A stretch of 64,000 bases of DNA from Streptomyces poonensis (GTDB lineage: Bacteria; Actinomycetota; Actinomycetes; Streptomycetales; Streptomycetaceae). The notes under the pieces were generated by a model. The model worked only from the letters and a program-made list of their open reading frames with translations. It had not been told where the DNA came from and did no database searches. Both the position numbers and the translations under genes were made by a program. Below, piece after piece: positions 32,917-40,656 of this stretch; positions within the stretch are counted from its first letter, which is position 1, and each line of letters begins with the position of its first letter. The stretch is taken from NCBI RefSeq assembly GCF_014650915.1, contig NZ_BMVW01000003.1, forward strand, positions 409,384 through 473,383, written 5' to 3'.

Positions 32917-33753
32917 GTGAGCAGCAAGGTCCCCCCGATCACCCTGAACAACGGCGTCGAGATGCCCCAGCTGGGCTTCGGCGTCTGGCAGGTGCCCGAC
33001 GACGAGGCGGAGCGGGCCGTCGCCACCGCGCTGGAGGCCGGGTACCGCAGCATCGACACAGCGGCGATCTACGGCAACGAGGAGGGCACCGGACGGGCGA
33101 TCGCCGCCTCCGGCATCCCCCGCGAGGAGCTCTTCGTCACCACCAAGCTCTGGAACAGCGACCAGGGGTACGACGCCACGCTGCGTGCCTTCGACGCGTC
33201 GCTGGAGAAGCTCGGGCTGGAGTTCGTGGATCTGTACCTGATCCACTGGCCGCTGCCCGCCAAGGGCCAGTTCGTCGACACGTACAAGGCGTTCGAGAAG
33301 CTGTACGCGGACGGCCGTGCCCGGGCCATCGGCGTCTCCAACTTCCTGCCGGAGCACCTGGAGCGCCTGATCGAGGCGACCTCCGTGATTCCCGCCGTCA
33401 ACCAGATCGAGCTGCACCCGCATCTCCAGCAGCACGCGGTGCGTGAGTACCACGCGGAGCAGGGCATCGCCACGGAGGCGTGGTCGCCGCTCGGCCAGGG
33501 CAAGGGTCTGCTGGAGGTGCCGGCGATCGTCGCCATCGCGCAGAAGCACGGCCGTACCCCGGCCCAGGTCGTGCTGCGCTGGCACATCCAGACCGGCAAC
33601 GTGGTGATCCCGAAGTCCGTGACGCCGTCCCGGATCCAGGAGAACATCGACGTCTTCGGCTTCTCCCTGGACGCCGAGGACATCGCCGCCATCAGTGCCC
33701 TGAACGAGGACCGCCGCCTCGGCCCGGACCCGGCGACGTTCGACGTGGCGTGA
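32917..33753 (+). CDS. Aldo/keto reductase (2,5-diketo-gluconate reductase type)
   Basis: 278 residues, GTG start at 32917 with GAAGGA 10 bases before. NADPH-dependent carbonyl reductase barrel. Signature segments: [21 protein letters not shown] (catalytic Asp and Tyr), [14 protein letters not shown] (Lys), [12 protein letters not shown] (His), [14 protein letters not shown] and the cofactor site [18 protein letters not shown]. The full tetrad is present. Single gene; substrates of the family are diketo-gluconates and small aldehydes. Confidence 0.93.
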   Translation: MSSKVPPITLNNGVEMPQLGFGVWQVPDDEAERAVATALEAGYRSIDTAAIYGNEEGTGRAIAASGIPREELFVTTKLWNSDQGYDATLRAFDASLEKLGLEFVDLYLIHWPLPAKGQFVDTYKAFEKLYADGRARAIGVSNFLPEHLERLIEATSVIPAVNQIELHPHLQQHAVREYHAEQGIATEAWSPLGQGKGLLEVPAIVAIAQKHGRTPAQVVLRWHIQTGNVVIPKSVTPSRIQENIDVFGFSLDAEDIAAISALNEDRRLGPDPATFDVA

Positions 33754-33754
33754 C

Positions 33755-33845
33755 GCCCGGGAGCGTCCCGCCCGGGAGCGTCCCGGGAACCGTGTGACGC
33801 CTCGTCCTCCCACGGTGCCGCCGCCCGCATGTGCCGGGCGGCGGC
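33755..33845. terminator. 15-bp repeat pair followed by a hairpin after the aldo/keto reductase
   Basis: Directly after the stop come two identical 15-bp units (gcccgggagcgtccc at 33755 and 33770), then a hairpin with 11-bp arms gccgccgcccg / cgggcggcggc and a 7-base loop at 33817-33845. The hairpin probably ends the transcript. Confidence 0.7.
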
Positions 33846-34084
33846 GCCGTCGTGTGCGGAGACCCCGCGGACTGACTCATGGGCGCGGGCCTTCCGGGCA
33901 GTTGTCACACTCATCCCGGTCGTCTGTCAGTGATCGCGCAACTCACCGGCCGCCGTGCGACGCCGGGCCGCCCCGCCCTGTCGCAGATGGCCGACGCGCC
34001 GGCCGTGGCCGAGTCGGCCATGCCCCGGTGCGGTCGTCGGTCTCCCGGACACCGCCGGGGCCGGTCGGGGGAGGGTCCCGCCGA

Positions 34085-34191
34085 CGAGGCGCCGGCCCCG
34101 GCCGCGCGCCTGCGCGTATACCTCTGACCGCCCCCTCCGCGAGGTGGCGTACGACGTCGGCTACGGCCGCTCCCGCCTGGACGGCGCCTGA
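34085..34191 (+). pseudogene. Possible remnant of an AraC-type DNA-binding domain
   Basis: The 463-bp gap between the reductase and the methyltransferase has no intact gene. Near 34100-34190 one frame reads SDRPLREVAYDVGYGRSRLDGA before a stop; REVA..VGYG resembles the second helix-turn-helix of AraC/XylS regulators. A neighbouring frame ends AARLRVYL just before, so a single frameshift near 34120 would join the halves. This may be a decayed regulator or chance similarity in GC-rich DNA. Confidence 0.3.
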
Positions 34192-34216
34192 CGGACCTGG
34201 CGCTGTGAAGGTTCGC

Positions 34217-35128
34217 TCACGGCTGCGCCTGCGCCACGTGGAGGGTGTGGGCCGTCAGGACGAACACGTCCGGACGGTGGTGCAGACCCGCCTTGTCGTC
34301 CGGGTCGAGAAGCCGGTCGAGGGTCGCGAGGTCGGAGGCGTCGAGCAGTTCCGCGGCCGCCTCCCGCAGCCGCCCGAACATCGTGACGACGAAGGCGCGG
34401 GCCTCCTCGGGCACGGGTGCCGGGATGTCGAGCAGGAAGGTACGGCTGGTGGCGCCCCGCAGGCCCACGGCGGTGAGCAGTCCCGGCCAGTCCTCGGTCT
34501 CCTCGACGGCGTCCGGCAGAGCGGCCCGCATCGCGGTGAACCACTCGCTGTGGGCGGCGTCCAGGCGCTCCTGGAGACCGGGACGCCCGATGCCGATGTC
34601 ACGGGGGAGGAAGCGCGCGGGCAGGCCGCCCTCCAGGATCGCCAGGGTGCCGCCGGGGGCGAGCCGCGCGGCGAAGGCGGCGAGGGCCGCCCGCTGGTTC
34701 CCCAGATGGTGCAGGCTCCGGCTCGCCCACAGCAGGTCGGCCGGGTACTCCAGGCCGTCGAGCCCGTCCGGCAGGCCGGCCTCCAGGGTGCTGAAGCGGT
34801 CGGCGAGTCCGCCTCGCTCGGCACGGGCGCGGGCACGTTCCAGCAGGGGCCCCGAGCCGTCCACGGCGACGATCCGCGCGCGCGGGAAGGCGTCGGCCAG
34901 CACGCCGGTCACGACGCCGGGGCCGCTGCCCGCGTCGACGACGAGGCCCGGGTCGGGCCGCCGTGCCGCCAGCCAGGCCGTGGCCTGCGCGTACAGGGGC
35001 GAGAAGAGTTCCGCCTCGGCCTCCAGGTGCGCGGCCATCTCGGCCCAGTCCATGTCGGTGTGGAGGTGCTGGTGCCCGGCGTGCGCATGCTGCCGGGGGC
35101 CGGTGTGCGTGTGCTGGTGGTGTCCCAT
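34217..35128 (-). CDS. Class I SAM-dependent methyltransferase with His-rich N-terminus
   Basis: 303 residues. The first 24 residues contain nine histidines (GHHQHTHTGPRQHAHAGHQ then HLHTD), a likely metal-binding tail. The methyltransferase fold follows: motif I LVVDAGSGPGVVTGVLA, motif II IVAVDGSG, ADLLWASRSLHHLG and LAPGGTLAILEGGLPARF. ATG at 35128; the frame is open to 35218 but that part crosses the operator-like palindromes. Methyl acceptor unknown. A metal-linked role (sensing or modifying in response to Zn/Ni/Co) is inference from the His tail only. Confidence 0.88.
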   Translation of the reverse strand: MGHHQHTHTGPRQHAHAGHQHLHTDMDWAEMAAHLEAEAELFSPLYAQATAWLAARRPDPGLVVDAGSGPGVVTGVLADAFPRARIVAVDGSGPLLERARARAERGGLADRFSTLEAGLPDGLDGLEYPADLLWASRSLHHLGNQRAALAAFAARLAPGGTLAILEGGLPARFLPRDIGIGRPGLQERLDAAHSEWFTAMRAALPDAVEETEDWPGLLTAVGLRGATSRTFLLDIPAPVPEEARAFVVTMFGRLREAAAELLDASDLATLDRLLDPDDKAGLHHRPDVFVLTAHTLHVAQAQP

Positions 35129-35184
35129 GGCGATGAGCCTCTCGTCCGGTTGCGGGGCCAGCGTGCGCCGACGCGCCCGGGTTC

Positions 35185-35210
35185 GGCAATCACCATTGCC
35201 GTACCGGCAA
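35185..35210. promoter_or_regulatory. Two interleaved palindromes upstream of the His-rich methyltransferase
   Basis: ggcaat-cacc-attgcc (35185-35200) and ttgccg-tac-cggcaa (35196-35210) are both perfect with 6-bp arms and share four bases. An A run follows. They lie 57-82 bp before the methyltransferase ATG, a position suiting a repressor operator, and the GGCAA half-site occurs three times. Confidence 0.5.
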
Positions 35211-35316
35211 AAAATCACGGAGACGCGGACGTGATCCGCCGGGACCGGAGGCGCTCACGCCCCGGCCCCGGCGGACCTCATGCGCTAGACGGTCACCTTT
35301 CGGTCGCCGTCACGGC

Positions 35317-37077
35317 TCACAGCGCCGGGTACGCGTTCTTCATCAGCTCCTGGAACTGCGCCGAGAACCACTTCCCGGACAGGGGAGCGTCGGGGAGGGC
35401 GCCCGACATGTTGTTGTTGTTCCGCGGGTTGCCCGTGTACGTCGGGTCACACATGCGGTCGAAACCCTTGCCCTCGTCGTTCGCGATCTCCTTGCTGGCA
35501 CCGTCGGACTCCCCCGGCGGCTTCATCCAGACGTAGGCGTCGATACCCGGCTCCGGGTTGGCCTTCGGACGCTCACCGAGACCCGCGCCCTTCTGGTTGC
35601 ACCAGTTGCCGGGGTGGATGCGGCGGTCGATGCGGCCGCCGTCGACGTAGGTGTTCACGTCGGTCGTGGCACCCGGGCCGGCGGGCCGTGCGGTGCCGCC
35701 CCAGCCGTTGCGGGAGGTGTCGATCAGCATGCCGATCTTGGAGTCGAAGCCGATCGAGACCAGCTTCTCGCGCATGGCCTGGGCGTACGACAGCTCGTCG
35801 GTGTACCGGTTCCAGTCCACCCACTTCGACTGGCGCACGGAGGTGCCGTTGACGGTGTCGTTGATGGAGAAGTTGGTCTCCTTCAGCGCACTGTAGTTCG
35901 CGGTGTTGACGATGAAGCCGTGGACGTCGGAGAGCGTCGCGCCCTCGGTGGTGGCGGCGACCTTGAACATGTCGGCCGACGCGCCCATGTTGTCGTCCCA
36001 GCCGAGCCAGCCGTGGTGGCCGGCGTCGATGTAGTTGTAGACGTTGCTGATCGCGCCGAGCTTGTTCAGCGCGTAGCCCACGCCCTTCTGGTAGTTGCCG
36101 TTCGCCTTCATCACGTCGCAGTTGGGGGTGGCGGTCGGGCGCGGCGTGACGTTGGTGACGAGGTTCGGCAGCGAGTCGATCTCGACGGTGGTGACGATCC
36201 GCAGGCTCGCGTACTTGGGGTCGGCGAGGATCGCGGCGATCGGGTCGATGTACTGGGTCTTGTACTTGTCGATCTCCGTCGGGCCGAGCTCGCCGTTGGA
36301 GGCGAGGGCCGAGCAGTCGCGGCCGGGCAGGTTGTAGATGACGAGCTGGACCACCATCTCGCCGGAGCCCTTCTGCGCCAGGGCCTCGTCGAGGTGGTCG
36401 CGCAGGCCCATGCCGCCGTTGACGCCGTTGATGGCGGCGGTCCGGTCGAGCCAGACGCCGGTGGGCTGGTTGGAGATCCTGCTGCCGCCCGGCTCGGCCG
36501 CGGCCTTCTCCGACCACTCGGGGTTCACGTACACCTTGGAGCCGGCGTACGGGTTGTCCACCCTCGTGCCGGGCTGCGGCTCCGGGTCGGGGTCGGGGTT
36601 GCCGCCACCGCCGTCGTCGACGTTGCAGGTCACACCGTCGAGCGTGAAGGAGGTGGGTATGGCGTTGGTGCCGCTGTAGGAGCCCTGGAAGCCGAAGCTG
36701 GCCGAACCGCCGGTCGCCAGGGAGCCGTTGTAGGACTCGTTGGTCGCGGTGACCGCGGCGCCGCTCTGGGTGATCTTCGCGTTCCAGCCGCTGGTGACCT
36801 TCTGGTTGCCGGCGTACGACCACTTCAGGGCCCACGACGACTTGGCGGCGCTGTTGTTGGTGACCGTGACGGCGACGGTGAAGCCGGTGTTCCACTGGTT
36901 CTGCACCTTGTAGTCCACGGTGCAGGGGACGGCGGCGGTACCGACGTCGCCGGAGGGGACGGCCGCGAGCGCGGTCCCGGCGGTGCCGGCGACCAGCGCC
37001 AGTGAGGCGAGCAGCGCCGTTCTGGTGCTTCTGACGCGATGTGTGCGGTTCGTGGGTACGGGTTTGGTGCGGCTCAT
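35317..37077 (-). CDS. Secreted GH6 cellulase (cellobiohydrolase type) with N-terminal CBM2
   Basis: 586 residues. Signal peptide 1-39 (LLASLALVAGTAGTALA), cellulose-binding CBM2 about 50-152 (YKVQNQWNTGFTVAVTVTNNS, NGSLATGGSASFGFQGSYSG; Cys at both ends), a Gly/Asp/Pro linker, then a GH6 catalytic domain about 173-586: VQLVIYNLPGRDCSALASNGEL (catalytic Asp region), YIDAGHHGWLGW, IDTSRNGWGG and DAYVWMKPPGESDG. GH6 enzymes invert at the non-reducing end of cellulose. Length and loops suggest an exo-acting Cel6B-like enzyme. Divergent from the GH48 gene with CebR-type boxes in the spacer. Confidence 0.93.
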   Translation of the reverse strand: MSRTKPVPTNRTHRVRSTRTALLASLALVAGTAGTALAAVPSGDVGTAAVPCTVDYKVQNQWNTGFTVAVTVTNNSAAKSSWALKWSYAGNQKVTSGWNAKITQSGAAVTATNESYNGSLATGGSASFGFQGSYSGTNAIPTSFTLDGVTCNVDDGGGGNPDPDPEPQPGTRVDNPYAGSKVYVNPEWSEKAAAEPGGSRISNQPTGVWLDRTAAINGVNGGMGLRDHLDEALAQKGSGEMVVQLVIYNLPGRDCSALASNGELGPTEIDKYKTQYIDPIAAILADPKYASLRIVTTVEIDSLPNLVTNVTPRPTATPNCDVMKANGNYQKGVGYALNKLGAISNVYNYIDAGHHGWLGWDDNMGASADMFKVAATTEGATLSDVHGFIVNTANYSALKETNFSINDTVNGTSVRQSKWVDWNRYTDELSYAQAMREKLVSIGFDSKIGMLIDTSRNGWGGTARPAGPGATTDVNTYVDGGRIDRRIHPGNWCNQKGAGLGERPKANPEPGIDAYVWMKPPGESDGASKEIANDEGKGFDRMCDPTYTGNPRNNNNMSGALPDAPLSGKWFSAQFQELMKNAYPAL

Positions 37078-37320
37078 GGTGCGGGTTCCTTATCCGTCGA
37101 GGGTTCCGTCGAGGGCGCGCGGAGTGTCACTCGGCCCGGGACCGAGCGACACGGACGTGCTGTCGGAGCTGCTGAACACGGAAGGGGCGCAGGTGCCGTC
37201 GCCGGACACGCCCGCGGGGGGCGGAGCATGGGCGGCGACGCGTAAAAGACCTGAACGCGGCGGGTGTCGCATGAGCGACTCCTTGCAGATCGGACGCGTC
37301 GTGGCGGACGCGTCGACTGA

Positions 37321-37334
37321 TGGAACCGCTCCCA
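37321..37334. promoter_or_regulatory. CebR-type box, imperfect, near the GH6 promoter
   Basis: tggaaccgctccca matches the 14-bp CebR operator (tgggagcgctccca) at 12 of 14 positions. It is 244 bp upstream of the GH6 start and shares the flank ctcccactggtnca with the perfect box. CebR releases these boxes when cello-oligosaccharides are present (established in Streptomyces). Confidence 0.75.
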
Positions 37335-37453
37335 CTGGTGCAGGCGAAGGTAGCGCCAAGTCACGGTAAAGAACAGGGGTGGCGTCGGCTTGGGTCAGTC
37401 GAATCTTTTCGACTCACCACAAGTCTTGACCCCTCCTACCCCCCTCCCCAATA

Positions 37454-37467
37454 TGGGAGCGCTCCCA
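37454..37467. promoter_or_regulatory. CebR box, perfect palindrome, in the GH48 leader
   Basis: tgggagcgctccca is the exact 14-bp CebR operator consensus of Streptomyces. It lies 70 bp upstream of the GH48 ATG and controls cellulase genes in known species. The whole 460-bp divergent spacer otherwise contains no coding sequence. Confidence 0.92.
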
Positions 37468-37537
37468 CTGGTTCAAGGCTTGTTGCTCCTCCCCCCACCT
37501 CTTCGAGCTTCTCCGAGCCGCAAGGAGGAACCAGCAC

Positions 37538-40453
37538 ATGCGTACGAAACGGAGACGCCAGGCCGCGCGGCGGTTATGGACCGCTGTCGCGGCGGCGCTC
37601 GCCCTCCCGCTCACGATGCTGGGCACCGGATCGAGCCCCGCGCAGGCGGCGGCGGTCCAGTGCAGCGTCGACTACAAGACCAACGACTGGGGATCCGGCT
37701 TCACCGCCGAGCTCACGCTCACCAACCGGGGCACGGACACGATCTCCGGCTGGACCCTGACGTACGACTACGCGGGCAACCAGAAGCTCAGCAACGGCTG
37801 GAACGGCACCTGGTCGCAGTCCGGCAAGACGGTCACGGTGAAGAACGCGTCCTGGAACGGCACGATCGCCGCGAACGCGGCCGTGACCACCGGCGCCCAG
37901 TTCACCTACAGCGGCTCCAACGCCGCCCCCACCAACTTCGCGGTCAACGGCACGACCTGCGCCGGCGCCCACCAGCCGCCGATCGCCGTGCTGACCAGCC
38001 CCACCGCGGGCGCCGTCTACACCCAGGGCGCCGCGGTACCGCTCGCCGCCACCGCCGCGGCGGCCGACGGCGCGAGCATCAGCAAGGTGGAGTTCTACGA
38101 CGACACCACGCTGCTCGGCACGGACACGAGCTCGCCCTACACGCTCTCCGTCTCGAACTTGACCGTGGGCAGTCATTCTCTGGTGGCGAAGGCGTACGAC
38201 AGCCTGGGCGCGTCGGCGGACTCGACACCCGTCGGCATCACGGTCGCCTCGGGCCCCGCGATCGTCGCGTCGCCTTCCCAGCTCGGCGTGCAGCAGGGCA
38301 GGACGGGCACGTACGACGTGAAGCTCTCGACGCAGCCCTCGTCGAACGTGACGGTCACGACCGCCCGCGCGAGCGGCAACTCCGGTCTCTCGGTCAGCGG
38401 CGGGGCCAGCCTCACCTTCACCCCGTCGAACTGGAACACCGCGCAGAAGGTGACCATCGCGGCCAGTTCCTCCGGGTCCGGCTCGGCGGTCTTCGAGTCC
38501 ACGGCCAACGGCCACTCCAAGGCCGCGGTGACCGTGACGCAGCTCGGCGCGCAGAAGGAGTACGACGCCCGCTTCCTGGAGCTCTACGGGAAGATCACCA
38601 ACCCGGCGAACGGCTACTTCTCCCCCGAGGGCATTCCCTACCACTCGGTGGAGACGCTGATGGTGGAGGCGCCCGACCACGGCCACGAGACCACCTCGGA
38701 GGCGTACAGCTACCTCCTCTGGCTCCAGGCCATGTACGGCAAGGTCACGGGTGACTGGTCCAAGTTCAACGGCGCCTGGGAGATCATGGAGAAGTACATG
38801 ATCCCCACCCACGCCGACCAGTCGACCAACTCCTACTACAACGCCTCCAAGCCGGCGACCTACGCGCCCGAGTACGACACCCCGAACGAGTACCCGTCGC
38901 AGCTCGACGGCAATGTCTCCGTCGGCCCCGACCCGATCGCGGCCGAGCTGAAGAGCGCGTACGGCACGGACGACGTGTACGGCATGCACTGGCTCCAGGA
39001 CGTCGACAACGTCTACGGCTACGGCAACTCGCCCGGCAAGTGCGAGGCGGGCCCGACCGACACCGGACCGTCGTACATCAACACCTTCCAGCGCGGCCCG
39101 CAGGAGTCGGTGTGGGAGACGATCCCGCAGCCCACCTGCGACGCCTTCAAGTACGGCGGCAAGAACGGCTACCTGGACCTGTTCACCAAGGACGCCTCGT
39201 ACGCCAAGCAGTGGAAGTTCACCAACGCCCCCGACGCCGACGCGCGCGCCGTGCAGGCCGCCTACTGGGCGGACAAGTGGGCCAAGGAGCAGGGCAAGGG
39301 CGGTGACGTCTCCACGACCGTCGGCAAGGCCGCGAAGATGGGCGACTACCTGCGCTACGCCATGTTCGACAAGTACTTCAAGAAGGTCGGCAACTGCGTC
39401 GGCGCCTCCGCCTGCCCGGCCGGCACCGGCAAGGACGCCTCCTTCTACCTGCTCTCCTGGTACTACGCGTGGGGCGGCGCCACCGACTCCTCGGCGGGCT
39501 GGGCCTGGCGCATCGGCTCCAGCCACGCGCACGGCGGCTACCAGAACCCCCTCGCCGCGTACGCGCTCAGCGAGTACGCGGCCCTGAAGCCCAAGTCGGC
39601 GACGGGACAGGCGGACTGGGCCAAGTCGCTGGACCGGCAGGTCGAGTTCTACCGCTGGCTCCAGTCCGACGAGGGCGCCATCGCGGGCGGTGCGACCAAC
39701 AGCTGGGGCGGCCGGTACGCCACCCCGCCGGCGGGCACACCGACCTTCTACGGCATGTTCTACGACGAGAAGCCCGTGTACCACGACCCGCCGTCCAACC
39801 AGTGGTTCGGCTTCCAGGCGTGGTCCATGGAGCGGGTCGCCGAGTACTACCAGCAGTCGGGCGACGCGCTGGCCAAGGAGGTCCTCGACAAGTGGGTCGA
39901 CTGGGCGCTGTCCGAGACCACGGTCAACCCGGACGGCAGCTTCCGGATCCCGTCGACGCTCAAGTGGTCGGGTGCCCCCGACACCTGGAACGCGTCGAAC
40001 CCGGGTGCCAACTCCGGGCTGCACGTCACCGTCGCCGACTACACCAACGACGTGGGTGTGGCCGCCTCGTACGCCAAGACCCTGACGTACTACGCCGACC
40101 GCTCCGGTGACACCGAGGCGGCCGCGACGGCGAAGGCGCTGCTCGACGGCATGTGGGACAACAACCAGGACGCCCTCGGCATCGCCGTCGAGGAGACCCG
40201 CGCCGACTACAACCGCTTCGACGACCCGATCCACGTCCCGAGCGGCTGGACCGGCACCATGCCGAACGGCGACACGATCAACTCGTCCTCCACCTTCGAG
40301 TCGATCCGTTCCTTCTACAAGGACGACCCGGCCTGGTCGAAGGTCGAGTCCTACCTGGCGGGCGGGGCGGCGCCCACCTTCACGTACCACCGGTTCTGGG
40401 CCCAGGTGGACATAGCCACCGCCATGGGCTCGTACGCGGAGCTCCTCGAATAG
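37538..40453 (+). CDS. Secreted GH48 reducing-end cellobiohydrolase with CBM2 and Ig-like modules
   Basis: 971 residues; ATG at 37538 after AAGGAGG. Signal peptide 1-38, CBM2 about 39-143 ([21 protein letters not shown]), an Ig-like domain about 147-240 ([41 protein letters not shown]), a further beta domain about 243-335, then the GH48 (alpha/alpha)6 barrel from about 345: [21 protein letters not shown], catalytic-acid region [34 protein letters not shown] and [20 protein letters not shown] at the end. It acts processively from cellulose reducing ends and complements the GH6 enzyme encoded divergently. Confidence 0.95.
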   Translation: MRTKRRRQAARRLWTAVAAALALPLTMLGTGSSPAQAAAVQCSVDYKTNDWGSGFTAELTLTNRGTDTISGWTLTYDYAGNQKLSNGWNGTWSQSGKTVTVKNASWNGTIAANAAVTTGAQFTYSGSNAAPTNFAVNGTTCAGAHQPPIAVLTSPTAGAVYTQGAAVPLAATAAAADGASISKVEFYDDTTLLGTDTSSPYTLSVSNLTVGSHSLVAKAYDSLGASADSTPVGITVASGPAIVASPSQLGVQQGRTGTYDVKLSTQPSSNVTVTTARASGNSGLSVSGGASLTFTPSNWNTAQKVTIAASSSGSGSAVFESTANGHSKAAVTVTQLGAQKEYDARFLELYGKITNPANGYFSPEGIPYHSVETLMVEAPDHGHETTSEAYSYLLWLQAMYGKVTGDWSKFNGAWEIMEKYMIPTHADQSTNSYYNASKPATYAPEYDTPNEYPSQLDGNVSVGPDPIAAELKSAYGTDDVYGMHWLQDVDNVYGYGNSPGKCEAGPTDTGPSYINTFQRGPQESVWETIPQPTCDAFKYGGKNGYLDLFTKDASYAKQWKFTNAPDADARAVQAAYWADKWAKEQGKGGDVSTTVGKAAKMGDYLRYAMFDKYFKKVGNCVGASACPAGTGKDASFYLLSWYYAWGGATDSSAGWAWRIGSSHAHGGYQNPLAAYALSEYAALKPKSATGQADWAKSLDRQVEFYRWLQSDEGAIAGGATNSWGGRYATPPAGTPTFYGMFYDEKPVYHDPPSNQWFGFQAWSMERVAEYYQQSGDALAKEVLDKWVDWALSETTVNPDGSFRIPSTLKWSGAPDTWNASNPGANSGLHVTVADYTNDVGVAASYAKTLTYYADRSGDTEAAATAKALLDGMWDNNQDALGIAVEETRADYNRFDDPIHVPSGWTGTMPNGDTINSSSTFESIRSFYKDDPAWSKVESYLAGGAAPTFTYHRFWAQVDIATAMGSYAELLE

Positions 40454-40477
40454 TCCCCGCCGCTGCTCCGTGTACCG

Positions 40478-40547
40478 GGTTCCGCCCGCCACCCTGACGG
40501 CGGGCGGGACCCCGCCGGGCGGGCCCGCCCCCATCGGGCCCGCCCGG
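40478..40547 (+). terminator. Two hairpins in tandem after the GH48 gene
   Basis: First stem 40478-40511 (ccgcccgcc / ggcgggcgg); second stem 40515-40547 with perfect 13-bp arms ccgggcgggcccg / cgggcccgcccgg and a 7-base loop. They separate GH48 from GH74. A 25-bp duplicated pyrimidine block (cccctcccgtcccrcccagc) at about 40566-40616 follows. Confidence 0.75.
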
Positions 40548-40656
40548 TCCAGCACGTGCCCCTGTTTCCCCCTCCCGTCCCACCCAGCGTTCCCCCCTCC
40601 CGTCCCGCCCAGCGTTCCTCCCCTCCTTCCCCCCGCAGTCACGGAGAGGACACACC

